Positions 26,401 to 34,002 of a DNA stretch of 41,831 nucleotides are shown in pieces. Each line of letters begins with the position of its first letter. Within the stretch, counting starts at the first letter, position 1. The stretch is from an uncultured Lachnospiraceae bacterium. Lineage in GTDB: Bacteria > Bacillota > Clostridia > Lachnospirales > Lachnospiraceae. The DNA is taken from contig CANQBX010000031.1 in NCBI GenBank assembly GCA_947589095.1, forward strand, positions 1-41,831, in the 5' to 3' direction. The position numbers and the translations under genes are program-made. The notes below the pieces were generated by a model that made no database searches, had not been told where the DNA came from, and saw nothing but the letters and a program-made list of their open reading frames with translations.

Positions 26401-29400
26401 GACGCGGTAAAGAGTATTAAACCTGTATATACCGGTACTGCAAGCGTGTCATCTACTACAAGTGAGACCGGAGAGTATACTGTGACGTTGGGTCAGAACG
26501 CAAGCATCAAATTCCAAAATCTGTCGATAGGTACTCGATATGAAATAGAGGAGACAGGTTTGGATCCGTATACTTATCGCCTGGACGATGGAGAGACTAA
26601 TCCTAAGTCAGGGACGATCGAACTTACGAATAAGAATGTGACGGTCGGATTCAATAATGAACTGCTGACAGACTTGAAGATCTCGAAGACAGTTAAAGCA
26701 GAGATTGACGGGAATCACGGAGATGCCGAACAAGAGCTAGGTATTGATACTAATGTAGGAGAAGAGTTTAGTTTTACAGTAACTGTAGCTGGCGAGAGCG
26801 GAGAGAGAGACGCGGAGTTATATACAGACAATACGCTTGAACAGAAGCTGAAAGTTACATTTAATAATCAGGGTGTAGCCAGCGATATTAAGCTGAAGCA
26901 TAATCAGTACATCGTGATTAAGGGGCTTAGCGTAAAAGCGCATTACACGGTTGTTGAAGGCCCTGTGACCGATGCCGGACACAGAGCCGGTGAGATTAGT
27001 GGCAAAGAAGGCGAGCTGGTAAGGAAACCGAATGAAGATTCTTTTGGCGGAGAGGCGGCTGCTACGAACTATTTCACACCGACGCCGGTAAGAACTTCTC
27101 TTAATGGGCTGAAGGTATTGGACGATGCTATTATCGATGATATCGACGACAAGCCCCTTGGCAAGTGGATGTATCAGAATGGGGATCTGAAGGAGGGAGT
27201 ATTTACCTTCGCTATTACGCCGGTTGAGGATAATATGCCGTATGATCCGATTAAGAACGATGAGCGATATAAGTTTATTGACGATAAGAACAAGTATGGA
27301 ATTATCGCACATAACGATGAACAGGGTATTTTTGAAATCTTTAAAGAGGCAACAACGGTATTTAAGGCTCCCGGCGTGTATAAGTATCAGATTGATGAGA
27401 TTTCTCCGAACGGCAACCAGCAGGGAATGTACTATGACGACAGAATGTATACACTGACGTATACGATAGTCCAAAATGGCAGAGCCTTGGAGATAAAGGG
27501 TGGCGCCCCGACCATTACGGTAGCAACTGACACCGCCCCAGGTAATGAGGGTACTAATACTGACGCAGTTGTTTTTGAGAATCACTGGAATCCGCATGAG
27601 ATCGGCGTTAAGATCGCTGGGCAGAAGGTTCTGGAGGGAGCGGCTCTTCAGGATGAGATGTTCCGGTTCCAGCTGATTCCCGACGGATACAAGCTGGCGA
27701 CAGCTGCGAATGGCGAGCGTGCGGACGGCAAGATGAACAAACCGTCTGAGCCTTCGACGAAAGAGACGGAGGAGAATTCCGGAGTAGCCGAGATCAGCCT
27801 TGAGAATGAGACAGAGCCCGGCAGTACGGAAGCCAGTACGGAGAGCAGTACTGAGGCCAGTACGGAAGGTAGCACCGAGAGCAGTACGGAGGCCAGTACG
27901 GAAGGCAGCACTGAGAGCAGTACGGAGGCCAGTACGGAAGGCAGCACCGAGACCAGTACCGAGGCCAGTACGGAAGGCAGCACCGAGGCCGGCACAGAGG
28001 AGAGTTCAGAGGAGGAGACGATCGCGCCAGTACCTGTCGCGACGCCGTCCGAGGTTGAGTATTGGGTAGTTGAATCCGACAGGACAGACATTCCTGACGA
28101 AGAGAAACAGTCCCTTGAGTATCAGCCGATGCCTGAGAATGATATTGTAACGAATAGAGACGGACTGTTCCGCTTTGGTCTGATCCGGTACACAGAGGAA
28201 GGCACATATAACTACACTCTGAAAGAGCTGAGAACATGGTATGAAAAGAATCCGGAAGAGGAGGGATACGGCGGCGGCAATATTACCTACGACGAAACAG
28301 AATATAAGATCACGGTCGAGGTAACGAGAAACTGGTCAGACGGCACGCTGAACGCGGAAGTAAGTATGACCGGCGGGCCGAGCAGTGATTACGTGCGGTT
28401 CACGAATAAGTATAATCCGCCTCACCTGGAGCCCGAGAAGGAACAGCAGAAGGTATTCAGCAAGGAGCAGGGCAACTGGGATCCGTACATCCAAAAGGGA
28501 CTTACGAAAGAAACGATCGCGGTTGAGCATGACGACATGATCACGTACTACATCACGGTCACGAACAACACCACCAATAGGGAGACCGAGGAGCAAGGAA
28601 CGACCGGTGATCTCCTGGATGTAGTGATAACGGATAAGATTCCGGATGGCTGCCAGTATCTGAATGTGGCAGATTTCTCGGAAACCGACGTGCCGAATGT
28701 CGTGGGAGTATATGATCCGGAGACCCGTGTCATTACCTGGAAGCTTGACCGGCTGAAATTCGGCCAGACATGGCAGGTAAGCTTCACCGTCCGCGTGCCG
28801 GATGTGAACGATCTGGATCAGGTTAAAGAATATCTGAACACGGCCCATGTATCCACTGGTACCGGAGAGCCGGAGCCGACGAATACCGTAACCTCCAAAG
28901 AGGGTACGCCGCATGTCAGCATCGAGAAGGAGCAGACGCTGAATGACGGTGAGAGGACGAAAGAACTGCTGACCGTAGACGGCCGCGACATTGTGACCTA
29001 CTACCTGACCGTGACCAGCGACGGCACGGAGACCGCGAGAGACGTAGTGGTGACCGATGTGGTTCCGCAGCATCCGCTGTACGGAGAAGATAAGCCTCTG
29101 ACTTATCTCGAGGGTTCCGCGGGCGTTCTGGATGGCGGAGCGAAGTCGATCACATACGATCCCGAGACGAAGACCATCACCTGGGAGCTGGGTGATATGG
29201 ACGGCAAGGGATTGAGCGATCCTAAATTCAACTATACGCCGGAAGGAACCAAAAAGACGGTATACTTCAGCGTGATCGTTCCGGACGTCTATGAGAAGAC
29301 GAGATGGGAAAACGCCGGAGCGACGTATTACGGCAATGCTCCGGAAGACCCGGATCCCGACCGGCCGGATGAGCCCAAGGGCACGCCGGAAGACCCGATC

Positions 29401-30714
29401 CCGTCCAATAAGGTAGAGATCGAGGAAGAGAAGCCGGATCTGACGCCTCATAAGGAGCAGGAGAAGGCATCTGTAGCCCACAGCGACAGCCTGCTTGTCT
29501 CGAGGACTACGGAGGAGTTCCAGACGGAAGCGGGAGATGTTGTGAAATACTACATCACCGTCAAGAATAACAGCGCGACTACAGACGCGCACCACGTAAC
29601 GATATGGGATAAGATCCCGCAGTACACCGATGAGGGAGACCTGCTGCCGCTGCAGCTGGTGGATGGTTCCATCGCGGTCAACGCACCGGCCAGCCGGAAG
29701 GATGCTCCGGAGGATGAGATTGCGAAGCTGAAAGAGCTTGAGGCGAACGGAGTAGAGATCTGGTGGGAGAACGCCGGCGAGCTCGGCGAGGACGGCGTGA
29801 CGATCACATGGAAGATCGACGAGATCAAGGTCGGTGAAACGGCTGAGGTTACATTCTCGGTTCTTGTACCGGAATCGGATAAGCTTGTCCATTGGACGAA
29901 CCAGGCGTACCTGCATCATAATCCGGATGAACCGGATGAGCCGACCGATAAGGTGAAGGTCAACGAGCATACGCCGAACGTCTGGATCGAGAAGGAGCAG
30001 TCCAGCAACCGCTTCGAGAAGACGAAGGAAATGTTCCGGGTATACCAGGGAGACGTAGTGACCTACTACCTGACGGTGCACAGCGACGGCGAGGAGCCGG
30101 CGAGAGGCATCGTAGTGAAGGATACGATTCCGCAGCAGACCACGCAGGGTGACGCGATCCCGCTGATCCTGGTGGAAGACTCCATCTCCGACGGAGGTAC
30201 GCTGGAAGCGGATGGAATCACGATCCGTTGGAACCTGGGAGACATGCAGGTAGGCGATGTGAAGACAGTGACCTTCCAGGTAAGGATTCCGGCTGTATCG
30301 GGAACGCAGAACTGGAAGAACATTTCACAGGTGTCCTACGACAACCCGCCGAAGGATCCGGAGCATCCGGACGATCCGGCGCCCGGAAGCCATGAGAACC
30401 CGACGCCTTCGAACGAGGTAGAGATTTACAAGTTCCCGTACACGCCGACGAATCCGGGCGGCAACCCGGGTGGAAATCCGGGCGGCAATCCCGGAACCGA
30501 GATTCCGGATAACCCGACGCCGCTGGCGAACTTCCCGGATGAACCGGTGCCGCTGGCGTACATCGAGGACGAGGATGTGCCGTTAGCATTCCTTGCCCCG
30601 GCGACGGGAGACGAGAGACCTGTGGGAGCGGCAGCGCTGTTCGGCCTGCTGGCCCTGGGCCTGATGGGAGCCTTTGGAATCAAGGCCTTCAAGAAGGACG
30701 AGGAAGAAGGATAA
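23500..30714 (+). CDS. Giant cell-wall-anchored VWA / pilin-isopeptide / DUF11-type adhesin, copy 2 (2404 aa)
   Basis: A paralog of the protein at 15330 with the same order. The signal peptide region is nearly identical (~31-57). The VWA has a canonical MIDAS DNSGS near 137 and LTDGQATDG near 307. Two beta modules (~936-1192) and two pilin isopeptide-linkage modules (~1196-1364, 1367-1640) follow; the second is interrupted by a Ser-Thr-Glu repeat (1434-1507). Four DUF11-type repeats, an NPGG repeat spacer, APATG at residue 2366, a hydrophobic helix and a charged tail end the protein. The first ~170 bases and last ~720 bases are nearly identical in DNA to copy 1, while the middle has diverged and is AT-rich. 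GGGAG precedes ATG 23500; ATG 23518 is an alternative start. Confidence 0.88.
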   Translation: MKERKEMRLVNTGLGQLGEAAQAFGRRKLTRRIVSGLLAFSMIATTALTNVGITAWAYGEVLPVTTSGADGVTSGRDSANYEERMTLERNSQNSGRVWTDKSVKDNGNGSFTETFSALGSGLQYTGKAASNVVIVFDNSGSMYTSTNAKNGDANPQDAIWANTRIVKTIKAINTAIDTLKKNPQNKVAVVAFAGNDDHTATTVLPMTECGKLKAGHNAEWGDYYLRAVPKETETKKIKDANNKVHYVKTIPGGTAYSVGYTAEKTGEEIPITNGYTNIQAGIAQGMNVLINAYDADDSVVRVPVLILLTDGQATDGLRNVQFDSVTGKVINFTNLGFLNDFNEDYTSFTGKNDENKTTWNRFIEKYIPNDPLKLDETEDYTTITTKFKKDGTPKSQGAQKVVYPYALVSTQNNGKNDNGKGVNEALKTLKTQYKKSQEYMLLSTLITAGYMKKKVKEKYGSCNIFTLTIDLNPLDQNLITSSGPTVSPTTYYNTDKWKNKYSGKYADDTVGNGIFNAMTEANDILDKWKTNDSSLTDPTKDDYLTYRPIEQSKDKLEEATDAYKIKFDNIEKSEDTEAAQQTVLREYIKRYKAGDTDNYGQDKSKGGFWLVSPDLGVLSLPNVPVGEREDVVNNYIKYDDQTWNTTTASDDILSTLNTIVEKSYTVAPSSPISGSFNGIMTYSDPIGQFMEIPADGTFTLNLPYVPESAYDYTVTGTLSSDNNSDNNKVQWPHIPITNPGYGKTFYLDECGFSVEVVTTNAGTANQSQTLNVQVPAVLLPIWVAKYDDTKDVGSKYLQPDESANPLHLSYEVKVIDAIKTPANPDGQIDVTKVDAADPSYVQKNTKNDYLMFYTNKWDGVRANASFTASDTNEYYKANGTHYDGTGGGKTNTKKDGSKPKSPNDNTGTYTGRHEAYTPSQSGSQVTEYLDNNGYYGVQYGSLTLSKAVTNATVSDTFTFKVKLTLGNDAVKSIKPVYTGTASVSSTTSETGEYTVTLGQNASIKFQNLSIGTRYEIEETGLDPYTYRLDDGETNPKSGTIELTNKNVTVGFNNELLTDLKISKTVKAEIDGNHGDAEQELGIDTNVGEEFSFTVTVAGESGERDAELYTDNTLEQKLKVTFNNQGVASDIKLKHNQYIVIKGLSVKAHYTVVEGPVTDAGHRAGEISGKEGELVRKPNEDSFGGEAAATNYFTPTPVRTSLNGLKVLDDAIIDDIDDKPLGKWMYQNGDLKEGVFTFAITPVEDNMPYDPIKNDERYKFIDDKNKYGIIAHNDEQGIFEIFKEATTVFKAPGVYKYQIDEISPNGNQQGMYYDDRMYTLTYTIVQNGRALEIKGGAPTITVATDTAPGNEGTNTDAVVFENHWNPHEIGVKIAGQKVLEGAALQDEMFRFQLIPDGYKLATAANGERADGKMNKPSEPSTKETEENSGVAEISLENETEPGSTEASTESSTEASTEGSTESSTEASTEGSTESSTEASTEGSTETSTEASTEGSTEAGTEESSEEETIAPVPVATPSEVEYWVVESDRTDIPDEEKQSLEYQPMPENDIVTNRDGLFRFGLIRYTEEGTYNYTLKELRTWYEKNPEEEGYGGGNITYDETEYKITVEVTRNWSDGTLNAEVSMTGGPSSDYVRFTNKYNPPHLEPEKEQQKVFSKEQGNWDPYIQKGLTKETIAVEHDDMITYYITVTNNTTNRETEEQGTTGDLLDVVITDKIPDGCQYLNVADFSETDVPNVVGVYDPETRVITWKLDRLKFGQTWQVSFTVRVPDVNDLDQVKEYLNTAHVSTGTGEPEPTNTVTSKEGTPHVSIEKEQTLNDGERTKELLTVDGRDIVTYYLTVTSDGTETARDVVVTDVVPQHPLYGEDKPLTYLEGSAGVLDGGAKSITYDPETKTITWELGDMDGKGLSDPKFNYTPEGTKKTVYFSVIVPDVYEKTRWENAGATYYGNAPEDPDPDRPDEPKGTPEDPIPSNKVEIEEEKPDLTPHKEQEKASVAHSDSLLVSRTTEEFQTEAGDVVKYYITVKNNSATTDAHHVTIWDKIPQYTDEGDLLPLQLVDGSIAVNAPASRKDAPEDEIAKLKELEANGVEIWWENAGELGEDGVTITWKIDEIKVGETAEVTFSVLVPESDKLVHWTNQAYLHHNPDEPDEPTDKVKVNEHTPNVWIEKEQSSNRFEKTKEMFRVYQGDVVTYYLTVHSDGEEPARGIVVKDTIPQQTTQGDAIPLILVEDSISDGGTLEADGITIRWNLGDMQVGDVKTVTFQVRIPAVSGTQNWKNISQVSYDNPPKDPEHPDDPAPGSHENPTPSNEVEIYKFPYTPTNPGGNPGGNPGGNPGTEIPDNPTPLANFPDEPVPLAYIEDEDVPLAFLAPATGDERPVGAAALFGLLALGLMGAFGIKAFKKDEEEG
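27832..27999 (+). repeat. 36-bp in-frame Ser/Thr/Glu repeat in giant protein 2
   Basis: About four to five 36-bp units (each three 12-mers like GCCAGTACGGAAGGCAGCAC plus variants) encode ASTEGSTESSTE. They lie inside the second pilin-type module, at the place where copy 1 has a non-repetitive Ser/Thr/Glu-rich insert. Such runs are often glycosylated and change length by slippage. Confidence 0.88.
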
Positions 30715-30747
30715 AAGTAATGAAATGAAGCGGAGCGGCTTCACGGA

Positions 30748-30781
30748 GGGTCTCCGGCCATATGGCCGGGGACCCTTTTTT
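30748..30781 (+). terminator. Intrinsic terminator after giant protein 2
   Basis: A 12-bp stem GGGTCTCCGGCC / GGCCGGGGACCC (one G-T pair) with an ATAT loop is followed by T6, 33 bp after the stop codon. Confidence 0.9.
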
Positions 30782-30791
30782 CGGAGATGCG

Positions 30792-31144
30792 GTGCATACG
30801 GCGGTACGCGGACCCGGCCGCGGGCGGCGTGGATGCCGCGGTACGCGGACCCGGCCGCGGGCGGCGTGGATACGGATGTACGCGGATTCGGCCGCGGGCG
30901 GCGTGGATACGGATGTACGCGGATCCAGCCGCGGGCGGCGTGCATACGGCAGTACGCGGACTCGGCCGCGGGCGGCGCGCATATGGTGGTACGCGGACTC
31001 GGCCACAGCGGCGTGGATACGGAGGTACGCGGACTCAGCCGCGGGCGGCGTGCATACGGAGGTACGCGGACTCGGTTGCGGGCGGCGCGCATACGGAGGT
31101 ACGCGGTACTCGGCCGCAGGCGGCGTGGATGCCGCGGTAAACGG
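30792..31144 (+). repeat. 37-bp minisatellite, about 9.5 copies
   Basis: TACGCGG recurs at 30805, 30842, 30879, 30916, 30953, 30990, 31026, 31063 and 31100, so the period is 37 bp with one 36-bp unit. Each unit holds TACGCGGACTCGGCCGCGGG followed by CGGCGTGGATACGGAGG or a close variant. It is uninterrupted, so it is not a CRISPR array. Since 37 is not a multiple of three, no frame repeats cleanly. Several open frames cross it on both strands, but they lack RBS support and I do not call them genes. It fills most of the 640-bp gap between giant protein 2 and the next gene. Confidence 0.93.
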
Positions 31145-31180
31145 TACAAACAAGAAGGCTGGGATTGACGATATATTTTC

Positions 31181-31209
31181 TTGCCATTTCTTTTGACATC
31201 TGCTATAAT
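31181..31209 (+). promoter_or_regulatory. Sigma-A promoter of Rpn-like copy 3
   Basis: TTGCCA (31181-31186), a 17-base spacer and a perfect TATAAT (31204-31209). The ~140-base leader to ATG 31355 contains a compound hairpin (GATCTTCGGA with TCCGAAAGATC, inner CGGAG-AAT-CTCCG, ~31231-31266). Confidence 0.65.
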
Positions 31210-31354
31210 CATGTCTGGATACAGTCAGTTTGCTCATGATCTTCGGACGGAGAATCTCCGAAAGATCCGGATACTTTTCACATTTCATTTTTCTGCCTTG
31301 CCTTTTGGTATTTACAGGCAGGTTCTTTTTGATGTACAATAAGGGGGTAAATTT

Positions 31355-32920
31355 ATGTCACAGGATAATGTAACCGTCAACCGGGAGTATAAGTCCAGCC
31401 TTTTCGCCCGGATCTTCTCCGAGCCGGAGGCCGCTTTAAGCCTTTACAATTCCCTTAACGGCTCCAATTACGACGACCCGTCCGGGCTGGAGATCAATAC
31501 CATCGAGTCCGTACTCTACATCGGCTGGAAGAACGACGTTTCCTTCCTGATCGGAAGCGACATGAACCTGTACGAGCACCAGGCGACCTGGAACCCGAAC
31601 ATGCCTCTGCGGGGGCTGTTCTATTTCGCCGACCTGTACCGAGGGTACGTGTCGTCACGGAGTCTGGATATCTACGCCGGAGTGCCGCTTAAACTGCCCG
31701 CGCCCAGATATACGGTCTTCTATAACGGCACGCGGGAGGAGCCGGAGAGTCTGGAACTGCGGCTGTCGAGCCTGTTTATGAAGAAAGACGGGGTGCGAGC
31801 CGAGGAGGCTGCGTCGGAGCCGTCGGGCCTATTTCCGAAGAAGGATGGGGTGCGGGCCGGGGAGGCCGCGGCGGAGCTGTCGGGCCTGTTTTCGAAGGAG
31901 GACGGGACGCGGGCCGAGACGGCCGTGCCGGAGGTGTCGGGTCTGTTCCCGAAGAAGGATGGGGCGCGGGCCGAGGCGGCCGTGCCGAAACTGTCGGGCC
32001 TGTTTCCGGAGAAGGACGGGGCGCGTGCTGAGGCGGCCGTGCCGGAACTGTCGGGTCTGTTTCCGAAGAAGGACGGGGCGCGTGCTGAGGCGGCCGTGCC
32101 GGAGGTGTCGGGTCTGTTTCCGAAGAAGGATGAGGCGCGGGCCGGGGAGGCCGCGCCGGAGGTGTCGGGTCTGTTCCCGAAGAAAGATGGGGTACGGGCC
32201 GGGGAGGCCGCGCCGGAGGTGTCGGGTCTGTTCCCGAAGAAAGATGGGGTACGGGCTGAGGAGATTCCGCCGGCGCTGGAATGTACGGCGCAGGTGCTGA
32301 ACATCAATTTCGGCCACAACCGGGGGCTGATGGAGCGGTGCCGGAAACTGTACGAGTATTCGTACTTTATCGACGCGGTCCGTCGTCATCTGAGGGAAGG
32401 GCTGACCCTGGGAGCAGCCCTGGACCGGGCGGCGGACGAATGCATCGCTGGGGATATCCTGAGGGAATTTCTCTTGAAACACAGAGCGGAGGTGGCGAAT
32501 ATGGTAATGCCGGAATTCGATGCGGAACTGCATGACCGTACGACGCGGGAGATCGGGTATAACGAGGGGTATGACGAAGGCAGAGCCGCTGGGATTGCTG
32601 AGGGCATCGCTGAGGGCAGAACTGCCGGGATTGCCGAGGGCAGAACTGCCGGGATTGCTGAGGGCAGAACTGCTGGGATTGCTGAGGGCAGAACTGCCGG
32701 GATTGCCGAGGGCAGGGCCGCCGGGATTGCAGAGGGCATAGCTGAAGGTAAAGCCGGAACCGTCTGCGACATGCTCTCCGATGTCGGACTGCTTCCGGAG
32801 GTATGGCGAGAGCGGATCATGGCCGAGCGCGACATCGACACGCTCGATATATGGATTCGGACCGCCCGGCGTGCCGGGAGTCTGGAAGAATTCCTGGCGA
32901 AAGCCGGGCTGGAGACATGA
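31355..32920 (+). CDS. Rpn-family PD-(D/E)XK nuclease-like protein, copy 3, with large repeat insertion (521 aa)
   Basis: A third paralog. Core marks are KNDVSFLIG, LYEHQATWNPNMPLRGLFYF and the second block VLNINFGHNRGLMERCRKLYE. Between core and second block, residues ~138-308 are nine units of a 19-residue repeat (SGLFPKKDGVRAGEAAPEV). The C-terminal Glu-Gly-Ala run is also expanded, with alternating EGRTAGIA units. The helical tail (WIRTARRAGSLEEFLAKAGL) is as in the other copies. AAGGGGG at 31341-31347 precedes ATG 31355. Its length (521 aa against 327 and 368) comes from the repeats, not extra domains. It precedes the sortase on the same strand. Confidence 0.85.
   Translation: MSQDNVTVNREYKSSLFARIFSEPEAALSLYNSLNGSNYDDPSGLEINTIESVLYIGWKNDVSFLIGSDMNLYEHQATWNPNMPLRGLFYFADLYRGYVSSRSLDIYAGVPLKLPAPRYTVFYNGTREEPESLELRLSSLFMKKDGVRAEEAASEPSGLFPKKDGVRAGEAAAELSGLFSKEDGTRAETAVPEVSGLFPKKDGARAEAAVPKLSGLFPEKDGARAEAAVPELSGLFPKKDGARAEAAVPEVSGLFPKKDEARAGEAAPEVSGLFPKKDGVRAGEAAPEVSGLFPKKDGVRAEEIPPALECTAQVLNINFGHNRGLMERCRKLYEYSYFIDAVRRHLREGLTLGAALDRAADECIAGDILREFLLKHRAEVANMVMPEFDAELHDRTTREIGYNEGYDEGRAAGIAEGIAEGRTAGIAEGRTAGIAEGRTAGIAEGRTAGIAEGRAAGIAEGIAEGKAGTVCDMLSDVGLLPEVWRERIMAERDIDTLDIWIRTARRAGSLEEFLAKAGLET
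31766..32278 (+). repeat. 9 x 57-bp in-frame repeat in Rpn-like copy 3
   Basis: Nine consecutive 57-bp units, each encoding 19 residues of the type SGLFPKKDGVRAGEAAPEV. The first (SSLFMKK) and last (AEEIPPAL) are the most diverged, as expected for an array that grows inside. The unit probably arose from the native linker, since SSLF continues directly from LELRL of the nuclease core. The array keeps the frame. Confidence 0.95.
32581..32748 (+). repeat. 24-bp in-frame repeat (EGRTAGIA) in Rpn-like copy 3
   Basis: Units like GGGCAGAACTGCCGGGATTG, with a short GC-rich end, recur at 24-bp spacing and encode GRTAGIAE octapeptides. They match the shorter Glu-Gly-Lys-Ala runs near the C-terminus of the other two paralogs. 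Confidence 0.88.
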
Positions 32921-32940
32921 CCGCGGCCCGGAAGTTTTTC

Positions 32941-32969
32941 TATACATATTTTGGAAACTGTGCTATAAT
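32941..32969 (+). promoter_or_regulatory. Candidate promoter of the sortase gene
   Basis: TATACA (32941-32946), 17 bases, TATAAT (32964-32969). The -10 is perfect and the -35 is weak. It starts 21 bp after the Rpn-like stop, so the sortase may also be reached by read-through. Confidence 0.5.
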
Positions 32970-33022
32970 TCCAGGAAAGGCGCGTGATGGGGGCGAGCGC
33001 GCGCATATGGAGGTGTGTCTGG

Positions 33023-33910
33023 ATGAGTAAGAAGCAGAAGAAAAAGATATACAGGATCCTGTTCCTGCTCTCGCTGATCATTTTCCTGATCTGCGCAGGG
33101 ATGCTTCTGTGGTTCTGGTGGGATTACCGCAAGGCGGAGGTCGAGTACGACCAGGTAGCGGAGAATGTGGTGTCGGTCCGGCCGCAGGCGCAGGAACCGG
33201 AGGGGGGCGCGTCCGGCGAAGAGGCGCAGGGCGGCGCGCAGGCGCCTGCCGAGGATAAGGACCGTCCGGCGCTTATCATTGATTTCGGGGAACTGGCGCA
33301 GATCAACGACGACGTGGTGGCGTGGATCGATTTCCCGGGACAGGACATCAGCTATCCGGTGGTGCAGGGGGACGATAACAGCCGTTACCTGCGCTGGTCG
33401 GTGAACGGTACCCGAAGCTCGTCCGGCGCGATCTTCGCGGATTACCGCAATGAGGGCGTGATGAAGGACGGCAACACGATCATTTACGGGCATAATATGC
33501 GCAACGGCTCCATGTTCGGTACGCTGAGAAGGTACCGGGAGAAGGAGTATTGCGAACAGTTTCCGTATTTTGACGTGTATACGCCGGAGGGCGTGTACCG
33601 GTGCGTGATCATCGTGTCGAGTCAGGTGCGTCCCTATGAGGACAGTTACCGGGTCGTGTTCTCGGATGCGGACGATCGGGACGCGTATATTTCGCTCGTG
33701 AAGGAGCGGCAGTATTATGAGCTTCCGCAGGTGGAGAGCGACGGGAGCGTGCCGGCGGCGGATTTCATGAAGGTGCTCGGCAGAAGCGGCTCCGGGGAAG
33801 GCAGCGCGCCGCCTCTGGTGCTTCTGTCCACCTGTACGGGTTCGGGGCATGCGTATCGGAACGTGCTGCTGGCGCAGGTGCAGAAGTTCTATCCGGCAGA
33901 AGATGAGTGA
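33023..33910 (+). CDS. srtB: Class B sortase
   Basis: Membrane-anchored cysteine transpeptidase that cleaves a sorting signal between Thr and Gly and joins the protein to peptidoglycan. The N-terminal membrane helix spans residues ~10-33, followed by an acidic/Ala linker. The catalytic set is His157 in IIYGHNMRNGSMFG, Cys271 in LLSTCTGSG and Arg279 in HAYRN. The class B pattern is seen in VVAWIDFPGQDISYPVVQ. The frame opens at 32984, but ATG 33023 has GGAGG (33009-33013), giving 295 aa. It is the only sortase in the window, and the two giant proteins carry APATG signals, so they are its likely substrates (inference). Confidence 0.92.
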   Translation: MSKKQKKKIYRILFLLSLIIFLICAGMLLWFWWDYRKAEVEYDQVAENVVSVRPQAQEPEGGASGEEAQGGAQAPAEDKDRPALIIDFGELAQINDDVVAWIDFPGQDISYPVVQGDDNSRYLRWSVNGTRSSSGAIFADYRNEGVMKDGNTIIYGHNMRNGSMFGTLRRYREKEYCEQFPYFDVYTPEGVYRCVIIVSSQVRPYEDSYRVVFSDADDRDAYISLVKERQYYELPQVESDGSVPAADFMKVLGRSGSGEGSAPPLVLLSTCTGSGHAYRNVLLAQVQKFYPAEDE

Positions 33911-33959
33911 TGGGATGAATATGGGCAGAGCGTCGCGGCGCTCAGTCTGCTTGGAAATA

Positions 33960-33988
33960 CGGGCAGAGCGTCACGGCCGCTCTGCCCG
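33960..33988. terminator. Perfect 11-bp hairpin after the sortase
   Basis: CGGGCAGAGCG-TCACGGC-CGCTCTGCCCG. Its left arm, GGGCAGAGCGTC, is also present as a direct copy 36 bp upstream at 33925. There is no T-tract, so termination is less certain than for the next hairpin. Confidence 0.5.
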
Positions 33989-34002
33989 CATGGCGATAAG
34001 AG

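Noticed and set aside
30792-31144. CRISPR array
   Set aside because: Units are contiguous with no unique spacers, and no cas genes are present.
31193-31209. TTGACA close to TATAAT at 31193-31209 as a promoter
   Set aside because: The spacing is only about five bases. TTGCCA at 31181 with 17-base spacing fits instead.
30674-31339. Several open frames on both strands across the 37-bp repeat
   Set aside because: The repeat lacks stops in many frames, so open frames arise by chance. No RBS and no domain are visible, and one crosses the terminator of the giant gene.
32951-32969. TTGGAA with TATAAT before the sortase
   Set aside because: The spacer is only seven bases; TATACA at 32941 has the correct distance.
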